Shown here: one piece after another, positions 45,347-56,106 of the stretch
Layout: every line of letters begins with the position of its first letter
Position numbering within the stretch: position 1 is the first letter of the stretch
Assembly: GCA_039934035.1 (NCBI GenBank)
Contig: JBDTMZ010000096.1
Location: 1 to 64,000, forward strand
From: Solibacter sp039934035
Lineage (GTDB): Bacteria > Acidobacteriota > Terriglobia > Bryobacterales > Bryobacteraceae
Reading direction: 5' to 3'
Length of the DNA stretch: 64,000 bases
Notes under the pieces: model-generated
Databases searched by the model: none
Told to the model about the DNA's origin: nothing
Seen by the model: the letters and a program-made list of their open reading frames with translations, nothing else
Program-made: the position numbers and the translations under genes

Positions 45347-46210
45347 ATTTCCACCCGGCCACCCATCACCAACGTCGCCAATTTCGTCGTGAAGACGGAT
45401 AACCTGGACGAGGCCCGCGAGTTCTATTCCGGCGTACTGGGCTACGACGAAGTATTCCGCCACCAACGTGCCATCGTTGGCGAAGCTGACGTCGCAGCCT
45501 TCAAGGTGAACGAGCAACAGTACATCGAAGTGACCCAAACCCTGGAACGGGAAGAGGACGACAAACTCGTCCAGATCGGCTTCGAAACCAAAGACGCCCG
45601 TCAGTTGCGCGACTACCTGGCCTCCATGGGCGTCGCCGTTCCCGGCAGCGTTCCGCTGGATCCTGACGGCAACTATAGCTTCGTGGTGAAAGACCCGGAG
45701 GGGCACAACGTCGAGTTCGTCCAGTATCTCGAAGGCTCGCTGCACGCCCGCCATCGCGGCCAGGGCCTCTCGGACCGCCGAATTTCGGACCATCTGCTGC
45801 ACGTCGGCGTGGTCGTGTACAACCCCGCAGCGGAGGACCGGTTCTACAAAGACATTCTGGGTTTCCGGTTCCTGTGGGCCGGCGGGATGCGCGACGATCG
45901 CTACGATTGGATTTCGCTGCTGACGCCCGATGGCGATAACTGGATCGAATACATGGTCGCTCACGATGGTCCCCCGACTCCGCAACAACTCGGCGTCTGG
46001 CATCACGCCTGTGTCGGCACGCTGGATATTGAGAAGGTTCATCAGACCGTGTTGGAGCGCGGCTACACGCCGCCGCGCGAGCCCTACGTGGCGCGCGATG
46101 GCAGGCTGCTGCTGCATATGTTCGACAAGCACAACACGCGGACCGAGGCCATGGTCCGCAAGCCGGTGCAAAAACCCTGTTGCTCCGAGAACCTGGATCC
46201 TTATCTATGA
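45347..46210 (+). CDS. Two-domain VOC protein (extradiol dioxygenase/glyoxalase-like), unusual start
   Basis: The product has two vicinal-oxygen-chelate domains. The first begins ITNVANFVVKTDNLDEAREFYSGVLGY and has FVVKDPEGHNVEFVQYLEG; the second begins LLHVGVVVYNPAAEDRFYKDILGF and ends around GRLLLHMFDKHNTRTE. The nearest ordinary start, GTG 45389, would remove the first beta strand. The frame is open only back to TGA 45335, and the only initiator-like codon in between is ATT 45347, four bases after AGGAGG. ATT is therefore proposed, giving 287 residues. Alternatively a base is missing nearby. The substrate is unknown. Confidence 0.75.
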   Translation: MSTRPPITNVANFVVKTDNLDEAREFYSGVLGYDEVFRHQRAIVGEADVAAFKVNEQQYIEVTQTLEREEDDKLVQIGFETKDARQLRDYLASMGVAVPGSVPLDPDGNYSFVVKDPEGHNVEFVQYLEGSLHARHRGQGLSDRRISDHLLHVGVVVYNPAAEDRFYKDILGFRFLWAGGMRDDRYDWISLLTPDGDNWIEYMVAHDGPPTPQQLGVWHHACVGTLDIEKVHQTVLERGYTPPREPYVARDGRLLLHMFDKHNTRTEAMVRKPVQKPCCSENLDPYL

Positions 46211-46367
46211 GAAGCAATCGACGTCCTCTCCCCGACGCCGGGATTGCCTTGTTCGGCTTCGTGGGATGATGGTCCGTCACACCAGGCATAAACTCGCCGC
46301 TAACGAATAAATCAAGAGTCCAGAAACACGCCTCCGAGCCTATCTGGCGCGCATGAAGCGACTCCGA

Positions 46368-46745
46368 TCAGGGGCGAAACGCGACCACAGTCATCCCGCG
46401 AATCACACGAAAGTGCTTGGCATTTCCGGTACAAAGGGGAATGTCCGCCTGCATCGCTGTCGCCGCGATCAGGGCATCGGCCAACTGAATGCCGTGGGAT
46501 AGGGCATGTTCTTCGATGATGGCGGCTGCCACGGAACCCACGCTTTCGGATAGCGGCAGAATCCGGAACCCCAGTTGCCGGAGGGACTTCTGTATTTGAC
46601 GCGCCTCCAGCTTCGATCTGGCGCCTTGAATCAACTCCATCAGGCTGACGATGGACAGCGCCCGATCCGCAGCATCGTCGATCACCCGGGCTGCGCGGCT
46701 GTTGCCGCGAGTCGCCCAGATCAGCACATCGGTATCGAAAATCAT
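46368..46745 (-). CDS. vapC: PIN-domain toxin, VapC type
   Basis: This 125-residue PIN ribonuclease has the family acidic residues: IFDTDVLIWA (Asp4, Asp6), LMELIQG (Glu), and LADALIAATA (Asp near 88) with a late TGNAKHF. VapC toxins usually cut tRNA or rRNA. It overlaps the antitoxin stop by 4 bp (ATGA), the normal toxin-antitoxin arrangement. All active-site acids are present, so it is probably active. The gap 46211-46367 shows no gene. Confidence 0.93.
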   Translation of the reverse strand: MIFDTDVLIWATRGNSRAARVIDDAADRALSIVSLMELIQGARSKLEARQIQKSLRQLGFRILPLSESVGSVAAAIIEEHALSHGIQLADALIAATAMQADIPLCTGNAKHFRVIRGMTVVAFRP

Positions 46746-47032
46746 CGCGGCTTTCGTGACGCCCGTTCCCGCTTAGACGCGGGGGCAGCAGCTTGCCGGG
46801 CCTGCCGCAACTGGCGAAGGTAAGCAGCCGGGTTGTCCAGATCCTCGCGGTCTTTCCAAAGGCCAAACAACGGCTGATCCTTGGTTTTCGCCTGGTCGGC
46901 ACCCGTGTCCTGAATCGGCATCAGTTTAGCCTTCTCCTTGCCGCGATAGAGCACTGTGACCGTCTCGCCGCGATCGATCGCGCGAAGCACGCTCTTCATC
47001 CTGTAGCGCAGATCGACGATTGTTGCATTCAT
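46742..47032 (-). CDS. Phd/YefM-type antitoxin
   Basis: The 96-residue product starts at ATG 47032 and has the Phd/YefM N-terminal fold: NATIVDLRYRMKSVLRAIDRGETVTVLYRGKEKAKLMPI. Then comes a flexible, charged C-terminal tail that would wrap around the PIN toxin. It would bind its own promoter; a CTCTG-N6-CAGAG inverted repeat lies at 47068-47083. Some annotators would call this VapB; the fold is more Phd-like, a hybrid pairing seen in other VapC systems. Confidence 0.9.
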   Translation of the reverse strand: MNATIVDLRYRMKSVLRAIDRGETVTVLYRGKEKAKLMPIQDTGADQAKTKDQPLFGLWKDREDLDNPAAYLRQLRQARQAAAPASKRERASRKPR

Positions 47033-47046
47033 AATGTCTCTCTTCA

Positions 47047-47083
47047 AGTATACAGTTATCGACACTACTCTGGATTATCAGAG
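47047..47083 (-). promoter_or_regulatory. Promoter and probable operator of the toxin-antitoxin operon
   Basis: On the minus strand TATACT (47047-47052) is a good -10 box 15 bases before the antitoxin ATG. Just upstream is the inverted repeat CTCTG-GATTAT-CAGAG (47068-47083), placed where autoregulating antitoxins usually bind. No strong -35 box was seen. Confidence 0.45.
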
Positions 47084-47124
47084 AGTTCGCTGCCGGGCAG
47101 AAGGCCGTGTCGGAACGATACAAG

Positions 47125-48702
47125 CTACCGTATCCGCAGCATGGCCCGCGAGCAATTATAGCCGGGAGCGCCCATCACGCCGCCTCCGGGGTGCGCCCCA
47201 GATCCGCATAAGAACAAGCCCGCCACCGGTGTCCGGTACCGCGCCCACCCCGCCACCGGACGCATCACGAACATCTGATCGAGACTCATTTCCCCGTGGA
47301 AAACATTTCCGCCCGTAATGCCGAAGCGGCGCTCCAGATCCAGCGGACTCAATACCTGCCGGTGCTCGATGATCTGCCGGATATTCGGCGCGTACTCTTC
47401 AATCAGTCCAATCACGCGGTCGCCGAACGGCTCGCGCAATTCGTCCCACGTGCCCTCGCGCAGCGTGTACGGCGCGTACTGCAGGAAGATGCCCATGATA
47501 TGCTTGCCTGGCGGCGCGAGCGAGGGGTCGTACATCGTCGGGATCGTCAGTTCCAGCAGCGGACGCTCGCTGGCGCGCCCATACTTCGCATCGTCCCACG
47601 CCCGCTCCACGTACTCGATGCTGGGGCAAATATGCATCGTTGCCTTGTGGTGCGGACCCGGCGCGCCAGGATACGCCGCGAACTCCGGCAGTCCGCTGAG
47701 CGCCAGATTGATCTTGCAACTCGTCCCCTCGATCCGGAACTTGCGGATTGCCCCCACGAACTCCGCGTCCAACTCCGCGGGATCGAGCAGGCGCAGAAAC
47801 GTCAGCTTCGGATCCAGATTCGACGCCACCGTGCTGGACTCGATCTCCTCACCGCTCTCCAGCACCACGCCGCGCGCGCGCCCGCCGCGGACCACGATCT
47901 TCGCCACCGGCGCGTTCACGCGAATCTCTACGCCCTTGGCGCGGGCTGACGCGGCGATGGCTTCCGATACCATGCCCATGCCGCCGCGCACGAAGCCCCA
48001 CAATCCGCGATGTCCCGCTACGCCGCCCATGCAGTGATGCAGCAGGATGTAGGCCGTGCCGGGCGAACGTGGACCTCCATTCGCGCCGATCACGCCATCG
48101 GTCGCCAGCGTCACCTTCACCTGCTCCGATTCGAACCACTCGTCGAGGAAGTCCGCCGCGCTCTGCGTAAAAATCTTCACCAGCGCCACGATGTCGCGCG
48201 CGCCCAGTCCGCTCATCTTGGCGGTGAGCCGTAGATAGTCCACGAAATCGATCGCTCGCGGCGGGAACGGTGGCGGGATGGTCAGCAGCAGCGTCTCCAC
48301 CACGCGCGAAAGCCGCTCCAACTGGTCTTCATACGCGGGATAGACTTCCGCATCGCGCTGGGAAAACTTGGCGATCTCTGCCAGCGTCTGCGCGCGATCC
48401 TGCCACATGAAGAAATGCCGGCCATCAGGAAACACGCTGAAGAACGCGGGATCCTTCGCGTCCACCTGGTAGCCGAAGCGCGGCAACTCCAGGTCCTGCA
48501 CGATCTTTTCCTGGAGCAGACTGGTGAGGTAGGCGCCGGTCGAGACGCGATACCCCGGCCAGATCTCTTCGGTGACGGCGCATCCGCCCACTAATTCGCG
48601 GCGTTCCAGCACCAGCACCTTGCGTCCGGCGCGCGCCAGGTATGCAGCGGCAACCAGACCATTGTGCCCGCCGCCCACCACAATGGAATCGTACTTCGCC
48701 AT
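47125..48702 (-). CDS. FAD-dependent oxidoreductase, phytoene-desaturase/PYROXD2-like
   Basis: This 525-residue amine-oxidase-fold flavoprotein has the N-terminal dinucleotide motif VVGGGHNGLVAAAYLARAG and VLERRELVGGCAVTEE, a long substrate domain, and the C-terminal FAD motif VAGLFLCGSGAHPGGGVMGAPGYN. The wording GGGHNGL and GAHPGGGV matches the PYROXD2 branch rather than true carotenoid desaturases; no carotenoid genes are nearby. The substrate is unknown. It follows glgB by 45 bp on the same strand. Confidence 0.88.
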   Translation of the reverse strand: MAKYDSIVVGGGHNGLVAAAYLARAGRKVLVLERRELVGGCAVTEEIWPGYRVSTGAYLTSLLQEKIVQDLELPRFGYQVDAKDPAFFSVFPDGRHFFMWQDRAQTLAEIAKFSQRDAEVYPAYEDQLERLSRVVETLLLTIPPPFPPRAIDFVDYLRLTAKMSGLGARDIVALVKIFTQSAADFLDEWFESEQVKVTLATDGVIGANGGPRSPGTAYILLHHCMGGVAGHRGLWGFVRGGMGMVSEAIAASARAKGVEIRVNAPVAKIVVRGGRARGVVLESGEEIESSTVASNLDPKLTFLRLLDPAELDAEFVGAIRKFRIEGTSCKINLALSGLPEFAAYPGAPGPHHKATMHICPSIEYVERAWDDAKYGRASERPLLELTIPTMYDPSLAPPGKHIMGIFLQYAPYTLREGTWDELREPFGDRVIGLIEEYAPNIRQIIEHRQVLSPLDLERRFGITGGNVFHGEMSLDQMFVMRPVAGWARYRTPVAGLFLCGSGAHPGGGVMGAPGYNCSRAMLRIR

Positions 48703-48747
48703 GTGCCTCTCTCCTGGCCCGGTTCGCGCGGCGGCGAAGCGCAGTCG

Positions 48748-50919
<2,172 letters not shown>

Positions 50920-50938
50920 GAGAACCTGTGAATTCAGT

Positions 50939-51865
50939 ATGGACGATTTCCTGCGCGCTTTGCCCAAGAGCGAACTTCACCTTCACCTGGAAGGCTCGGT
51001 GGAACCGGAGACTCTTTTTGAACTCGACCCCTCCACCCCGCTGGAGGACTACCGCGCACTCTATCATTACAGCGACTTCGACGCTTTCCTGCGCGCCTTC
51101 GGCGTGGTCGGCAGGCGCCTCCGCACGCCGGCCGATTACGGGCTGATCACGCGCCGCCTGCTGGAAAGCCTGCACGCGCAGAACGTGCAGTACGCCGAGA
51201 TCATCATCGCCGCCGGAGTGGTGTTGTGGAAAGAGCAGGAGTTCGGTCCGATCTTCGATGCCATCTACGCCGCCGCCGCCGCGTCTCCGGTGCGCGTGCG
51301 CTGGATCTTCGATGCCGTGCGCCAGTTCGGCGCCGCGCAGGCCATGCAGGTAGCGCAACTCGCCGCCGAGCGCATCGATCGCGATGTGGCCGCCATCGGC
51401 ATCGGAGGTAGCGAAGAGCGCGGTCCGGCCTCGTGGTTCACCGACGTCTTCGCCTTCGCACGCAGCGCAGGTCTGCACCTGCACGCGCATGCAGGCGAAA
51501 GCACGGGCCCGCAATCCATCTGGGACGCCCTCGCTTTGGGCGTGGAGCGCATCGGCCACGGCATTCGCGCCATCGAAGATCCCGCCCTGCTCGCCCACCT
51601 GCGCGAGCGCGACATTCCGCTCGAAATCTGCATCACCAGCAACCTCGTGACGGGCGTGGTGCGCTCGCTCGAGGAACACCCCGTGCGCCGTTTGTTCGAT
51701 GCCGGCGTGCCGCTGACTCTCAATTCAGACGATCCCGCGATGTTCCGCTGCTCGCTCACCGGCGAGTTTCAACTCGCCAGGGAGCGTTTCGGCTTCACCG
51801 AAACGGAACTGCGCGCAGTGGCGGGCAACGGCTTCCGCTACGCGTATGGCGCCCAAGCCCGATAG
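50939..51865 (+). CDS. Adenosine deaminase family enzyme (possibly aminodeoxyfutalosine deaminase)
   Basis: This 308-residue zinc amidohydrolase has LPKSELHLHLEGSVEP (His14, His16), LHAHAGEST (zinc His and catalytic Glu near 186-189), ERIGHGIR and TLNSDDPAMF (Asp264/265). It could deaminate adenosine, adenine or 6-aminodeoxyfutalosine of menaquinone synthesis; the short length and divergent middle fit the last group as well as adenosine deaminase. No other mqn genes are near. The ATG at 50939 is preferred over 50918 because it starts the family N-terminus MDDFLRALPK. Confidence 0.88.
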   Translation: MDDFLRALPKSELHLHLEGSVEPETLFELDPSTPLEDYRALYHYSDFDAFLRAFGVVGRRLRTPADYGLITRRLLESLHAQNVQYAEIIIAAGVVLWKEQEFGPIFDAIYAAAAASPVRVRWIFDAVRQFGAAQAMQVAQLAAERIDRDVAAIGIGGSEERGPASWFTDVFAFARSAGLHLHAHAGESTGPQSIWDALALGVERIGHGIRAIEDPALLAHLRERDIPLEICITSNLVTGVVRSLEEHPVRRLFDAGVPLTLNSDDPAMFRCSLTGEFQLARERFGFTETELRAVAGNGFRYAYGAQAR

Positions 51866-51892
51866 AATATTTGAAGGCCTTCCCAATTTCAC

Positions 51893-53176
51893 ATGCAACA
51901 GACCATTTCACCTGCTTCGGCAATTACCGGCGCCATCACTCTACCGGGCGACAAATCGATTTCTCACCGCTACGCGATGATCTCTTCCATCGCGGAGGGT
52001 GAATCGCGCATTCATAACTATTCCAGCGGGGCCGATTGCCAGTCCACGCTGGGCTGCATGCGCGCCATGGGAATCGAGATGCAGGTGGATGGCACCGAGA
52101 TCGTGGTGCAAGGCAAGGGTCTGGATGGACTGCGCGCGCCTGCCGCCGATCTCGATGCGGGCAATTCGGGCTCCACCATTCGCATGCTGAGCGGCATTCT
52201 GGCCGCGCAGCCCTTCGTATCGCGGATCTTCGGCGATGAATCGCTGTCGGGCCGGCCGATGCAGCGCATCATGAAACCTCTGGCAGAAATGGGCGCGCAG
52301 ATCAAAGCGCGCGATGGCAAGTTCCCACCGCTTGAAATCCACGGCGGCAAACTCGCGCCAATCGACTACGTGCTGCCGGTGCCCAGCGCGCAGGTCAAAT
52401 CGTGCGTGCTGCTGGCGGGCCTCTATGCCGAGGGGCAGACTACCGTGACCGAGTCGGTGGCCTCGCGCGACCACAGCGAGATTGCGCTGCGCGAATTCGG
52501 CGCCGACCTGACCGTGGCACAGCGCAAGATTACTCTGGTCGGGCGTCCGCGCCTGACCGGGCGGGAACTGGTGGTGCCGTCCGATATTTCCTCGGCCGCG
52601 TTCTTCATCGTGGCCGCGCTGCTCGTGCCGGGTTCGCAGCTCACCATCCGCGGCGTCGGGCTCAATCCCACGCGGTCCGCACTGCTCGACGTGCTGACCG
52701 GGATGGGCGCGAAGATTCTTATTCCGACACTGGAGAGCACTAACGGCGAACTGATCGGCGACATCATCGTGCAGCACTCCGAATTGAAGGGCGGCGTGAT
52801 CGAAGGCGCTCTGACCGCGCAACTGATCGACGAAATTCCAGTCCTCGCCGTGCTGGGCGCGGCTACCGAAGAGGGACTGACGGTGAGAGATGCCGGGGAA
52901 CTTCGCGTCAAGGAAACCGACCGCATTCGCACCGTGGTCGATAACCTGCGCCGTATGGGCGTGCAGGCCGAAGAGTCGCCGGACGGCATGGTGATTCCCG
53001 GACGGCAGACGTTCCGCGCCGCCACCTTCGACAGCTTTGGCGATCACCGCATCGCGATGGCCTTCGCCGTGGCTGCGCTGCGCGCCGACGGGCCGTGCGT
53101 CATCGAGGATGCGGGCGCCGCGTCGGTCAGCTTCCCCGAATTCTGGAGCACGCTGGCGCGTATTGCGGCAGCATAG
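51893..53176 (+). CDS. aroA: 3-phosphoshikimate 1-carboxyvinyltransferase (EPSP synthase)
   Basis: This 427-residue enzyme joins phosphoenolpyruvate to shikimate-3-phosphate in aromatic synthesis. Motifs: LPGDKSISHRYAMISSIAEG, LDAGNSGSTIRMLSGIL, SLSGRPMQRIMKPL, VKSCVLLAGLYAEG, RDHSEIALREFG, ELRVKETDRI and DSFGDHRIAMAFA. The active-site Lys, Arg and Asp/Glu are present. The GNSGST wording places it nearer Gram-positive-type class II-like enzymes than E. coli AroA. It starts 27 bp after the deaminase gene and ends 6 bp before the convergent holB stop. Confidence 0.95.
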   Translation: MQQTISPASAITGAITLPGDKSISHRYAMISSIAEGESRIHNYSSGADCQSTLGCMRAMGIEMQVDGTEIVVQGKGLDGLRAPAADLDAGNSGSTIRMLSGILAAQPFVSRIFGDESLSGRPMQRIMKPLAEMGAQIKARDGKFPPLEIHGGKLAPIDYVLPVPSAQVKSCVLLAGLYAEGQTTVTESVASRDHSEIALREFGADLTVAQRKITLVGRPRLTGRELVVPSDISSAAFFIVAALLVPGSQLTIRGVGLNPTRSALLDVLTGMGAKILIPTLESTNGELIGDIIVQHSELKGGVIEGALTAQLIDEIPVLAVLGAATEEGLTVRDAGELRVKETDRIRTVVDNLRRMGVQAEESPDGMVIPGRQTFRAATFDSFGDHRIAMAFAVAALRADGPCVIEDAGAASVSFPEFWSTLARIAAA

Positions 53177-53182
53177 CCGCGT

Positions 53183-54202
53183 CTACCGTAGTTCCACAAT
53201 CAGCGCGTCCAACGCGATCACCTTCTGCACGTTGCGCCGCAGCATCATGGCGATTTCGTCCACGCGCGTGACCGCCTTGCGGATCCAGCCAAACTCCACC
53301 TTGCCGGCGAGCGCTTCGAGCTCGCGGCGGATGTCCTGATTGCGCACGTCGCCCGACCCTTCGTGCAACAGCAGCAGGTCGCGCAATAGTTCGTAGAGCA
53401 CCTTCAGGTACAACTCCAGCTTTTCGCTCTTGCTGCGCCCGATGGCTTCGCCCACCGGAACCCACGCAGCGAACGGCGAAAGCCCGGCGGCCACTTTCAG
53501 TAGCACCAGCATGGCCGCGCGGCGCTTGTCGTAGGCTCCCAGATCGAGCGACATGGCGATCCCCGGGCTACCCGCTGCCAGCGCAATCCTGCGTTCCGGG
53601 TGGTCCAATCCGCGCGCTTTGACGAACGCGCGCATTTCCTCGGGCTCCAGCGGAGCGAAGTAGAACGGCACCGCGCGCGAGCGGATGGTGGGCAGCAGAT
53701 CGTAGGCGTTTTCCGCCGTCATGATCAGAATCAGGTGGGCCGGTGGTTCTTCGAGCGTCTTCAAGAGCGAATTGGCGGCCTGATCGTTGGCGCGGTCCAC
53801 GTGGTCGATCAGAAAGACGCGGCGCGGGCCCTTGTGCGGCAGAAATTGTGCCGCTTCCTTGAGCAGGCGCGTTTGCGGAATCGAAATCTGGCGCAGCGGG
53901 CCGTCCGGCGCAAACGTGACGAAATCGGGATGCGTGGCGAATTGCAGGGGGTCTTCATTGCGCTTTTCCGCAGTCCACTTCTCGCGGGCAGAGATAGTGT
54001 CCAGATTGTCCGGTAGGGAGAGATCGTCTTTCTCGACCAGTTCGGGATGCCCGAGTATGCGGCCGGCCATGCGGCGCGCGAGCGTCGCCTTGCCCACGCC
54101 TTCGCGGCCCGAGAAGAGCAGCGTCTGCGAGAGGCGGCCGCCCTCGATCATTTGTTCGAGCGCTTCGGTGACCGCCCGATTGCCCCAGAAATTCTCAAAC
54201 AT
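53183..54202 (-). CDS. holB: DNA polymerase III subunit delta-prime
   Basis: This 339-residue clamp-loader subunit has an AAA+ fold: ENFWGNRAVTEALEQMIEGGRLSQTLLFSGREGVGKATLARRM, in which the P-loop threonine is replaced by alanine (GVGKAT), consistent with a non-hydrolysing delta-prime. RRVFLIDHVDRANDQAANSLLKTLEEPPAHLILIMTAENAYDLLPTIRSRA provides Walker B-like and sensor segments. No zinc-finger cysteines are seen, unlike E. coli. It overlaps the tmk stop by 8 bp; tmk-holB is a common gene order. Confidence 0.92.
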   Translation of the reverse strand: MFENFWGNRAVTEALEQMIEGGRLSQTLLFSGREGVGKATLARRMAGRILGHPELVEKDDLSLPDNLDTISAREKWTAEKRNEDPLQFATHPDFVTFAPDGPLRQISIPQTRLLKEAAQFLPHKGPRRVFLIDHVDRANDQAANSLLKTLEEPPAHLILIMTAENAYDLLPTIRSRAVPFYFAPLEPEEMRAFVKARGLDHPERRIALAAGSPGIAMSLDLGAYDKRRAAMLVLLKVAAGLSPFAAWVPVGEAIGRSKSEKLELYLKVLYELLRDLLLLHEGSGDVRNQDIRRELEALAGKVEFGWIRKAVTRVDEIAMMLRRNVQKVIALDALIVELR

Positions 54203-54833
54203 GGGCGCTCACGATGCTCCACACAGTTTTTTCGATTTCGTCGATCCCGGCGCGCCCGTTGACGACCTTCACGCGCTCCGGTTCGGCCTCCGCCAGGGCG
54301 TGATACGCCTGGTGGACTTTCAGGTGAAATTCCAGCGCCTGATCGTCCATGCGGGTCTCGCAGTGGGGCTGCGCTTCATTGCGAGCTCTAGCGCGCGCCA
54401 GGCTGGCCGCGGCATCGACATCGACCAGAATCGTAAGGTCAGGCCTAAGCCCTTTACATGCAATGTGGTCCAGGGCTGCCACTGCCTCGATGCCAAGCCC
54501 GCGCCCCACGCCCTGGTAGACCAGGGAGGAATCGGTGAAGCGGTCGGAGAGCACGATTTCGCCGCGCGCGAGAGCGGGGTTGATCCACTGATCGACGTTT
54601 TGCGCCCGCGAGGCGAAGTAGAGCAGGATTTCCGTGGTTGCGCTCAATTCCTGATTGGCCGCGTCCAACAGGATGCGCCGAATTTTTTGCGCGATAGGCG
54701 GACCGCCGGGTTCCGCCGTCACCAGTACCGTGCGCCCCAGGGCGCGCAGGCGATCTGCCAGTCGATGCATCTGGGTGGTCTTGCCGGAGCCGTCCATGCC
54801 TTCGAAGGTAATGAAGATTCCCGATTGTTTCAC
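54195..54833 (-). CDS. tmk: Thymidylate kinase
   Basis: This 212-residue enzyme phosphorylates dTMP to dTDP. It has the P-loop EGMDGSGKTTQ (11-21), the substrate motif LSDRFTDSSLVYQG and the LID region ARARARNEAQ. GTG 54833 is chosen: it gives KQSGIFITFEGMDG at the N-terminus as in the family. An in-frame TTG at 54842 would add FHV. The start codon lies in the centre of a parS palindrome, and a TACAAT -10 box (54845-54850) sits just upstream, so the transcript may have almost no leader. Confidence 0.94.
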   Translation of the reverse strand: MKQSGIFITFEGMDGSGKTTQMHRLADRLRALGRTVLVTAEPGGPPIAQKIRRILLDAANQELSATTEILLYFASRAQNVDQWINPALARGEIVLSDRFTDSSLVYQGVGRGLGIEAVAALDHIACKGLRPDLTILVDVDAAASLARARARNEAQPHCETRMDDQALEFHLKVHQAYHALAEAEPERVKVVNGRAGIDEIEKTVWSIVSAHV

Positions 54834-54843
54834 GTGAAACAAT
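54824..54843. promoter_or_regulatory. parS: parS: ParB-binding chromosome partition site
   Basis: ATTGTTTCACGTGAAACAAT is a perfect 20-base palindrome containing the full 16-base parS consensus TGTTTCACGTGAAACA (54826-54841). ParB loads here and spreads, linking to ParA/SMC for chromosome segregation. It overlaps the tmk start codon (read on the minus strand as FHVKQ). parS sites are usually near oriC, so this region may be origin-proximal. Confidence 0.92.
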
Positions 54844-54844
54844 T

Positions 54845-54850
54845 ATTGTA
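54845..54850 (-). promoter_or_regulatory. Putative -10 box of tmk
   Basis: On the minus strand the hexamer TACAAT matches the sigma-70 -10 box in five of six positions. The predicted start point near 54838 lies inside parS, 5 bases before the chosen GTG. The -35 region is weak. Confidence 0.4.
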
Positions 54851-55038
54851 TCGGGAGTGCTCATGGGGCTGCCCGATTTTGGGGCGCGCCAGCCTGCGCA
54901 CCCCGCGGCGGCGAGTGGGGCATAAGACCCACAATCGGACAAAAAGGACCAAAACTGTCGAATTACCCTACTACTTTCAGCGGCTCGCGCGTGGTATTCG
55001 GATTGCAATCCAGCTTCCTCTAGGAACGGAGAAACGCC

Positions 55039-56106
55039 ATGAACTTCGACCAATCCCCGATGCTGGTGATCTGGGAAGCCACTCAAGCCTGCGACCTCAC
55101 CTGTGTACACTGCCGGGCATCCGCACAATCGGAACGCAGCTCCAAAGAATTGACCACGGAGCAGGGATACCGCCTGCTGGACCAGATTCGCTCCTTCGGC
55201 GAGCCGTTGATGGTGTTCACGGGAGGCGACCCGCTGAAGAGGCCCGACCTGATGGACTTGATCCGCTATTCGGTGAAGATCGGCCTGCGCACAAATGTGA
55301 CGCCTAGCGCCACGCCGCTGTTGACCAACGAAGCTATCGACGGGTTCAAGGAAGCCGGCGTAACCCGCATGGCGATCAGCGTGGATGGCCACGACGCCGC
55401 TTCGCATGACGATTTCCGGGGCGTTCCGGGCACCTTCGACCGCGCCATGCAGGCGCTGGCGCATGCGCGCGATATCGGGTTGGATACGCAGTTCCAGACC
55501 ACCGTCACGCGGCGCAACATGCATCACCTGCCGGAGATCGCGGAGATCGTGAAGGAGATGCGCTCGAAAATGTGGAGCCTCTTCTTCCTGATTGTCACCG
55601 GGCGCGCGCTGGCCAGTGAAGACCTGCTGGCCGAGGAATACGAAGACGTCTTCAAGTTCATGTACGACCTTTCGAAGACGGCGGCATTCGGTATCAAGAC
55701 CACGGAAGCCATGCACTACCGCCGCTACATTGCGCAGCGCATGAAGGAAGAGCACGGCGTGGTGCAGAACGAAGCGGCCAGGGGAGTCGCATTCCGCACC
55801 GCGGGCGTGAGCGACGGCAAGGGCTTCGTGTTTGTCTCCCACGAGGGCGAAATTTTCCCCAGCGGATTCCTGCCGGTGAGCGGCGGCAACGTGCTGGAGA
55901 CGCCTTTGCCTGACGTGTACCGCAATAGCGACCTTTTCCGGACGCTGCGCGATACGACGCAACGCGAAGGCAAGTGCGGAATTTGTGAATACCAGAAGGT
56001 CTGCGGCGGATCGCGAGCACGCGCCTACGCGCTCACCGGCGATTTCCTGGCGGAAGATCCGCGCTGCACGTACCAGCCGAATCTGGCGGACGCGATCGCA
56101 GGCTAG
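55039..56106 (+). CDS. Radical SAM/SPASM protein (TIGR04053-like, related to NirJ/AhbC)
   Basis: This 355-residue enzyme has the radical SAM motif C-x3-C-x2-C in ATQACDLTCVHCRASAQ, then MVFTGGDPLKRPDL, and a C-terminal SPASM domain with cysteines in GKCGICEYQKVCGGSRARAYALTG and DPRCTY. It belongs to the branch with haem d1/haem b-type (NirJ, AhbC, AhbD) and peptide-modifying enzymes. No haem genes or precursor peptide was found nearby, so the substrate is unknown. ATG 55039 follows AGGAACGGAGA. Confidence 0.88.
   Translation: MNFDQSPMLVIWEATQACDLTCVHCRASAQSERSSKELTTEQGYRLLDQIRSFGEPLMVFTGGDPLKRPDLMDLIRYSVKIGLRTNVTPSATPLLTNEAIDGFKEAGVTRMAISVDGHDAASHDDFRGVPGTFDRAMQALAHARDIGLDTQFQTTVTRRNMHHLPEIAEIVKEMRSKMWSLFFLIVTGRALASEDLLAEEYEDVFKFMYDLSKTAAFGIKTTEAMHYRRYIAQRMKEEHGVVQNEAARGVAFRTAGVSDGKGFVFVSHEGEIFPSGFLPVSGGNVLETPLPDVYRNSDLFRTLRDTTQREGKCGICEYQKVCGGSRARAYALTGDFLAEDPRCTYQPNLADAIAG

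Noticed and set aside
46207..46269. 20-codon frame overlapping the VOC stop
   Set aside because: Too short, no ribosome site and no features.
46312..46902. 196-codon frame overlapping the toxin and antitoxin
   Set aside because: It is an alternate frame of the vapC/antitoxin pair, whose motifs are clear.
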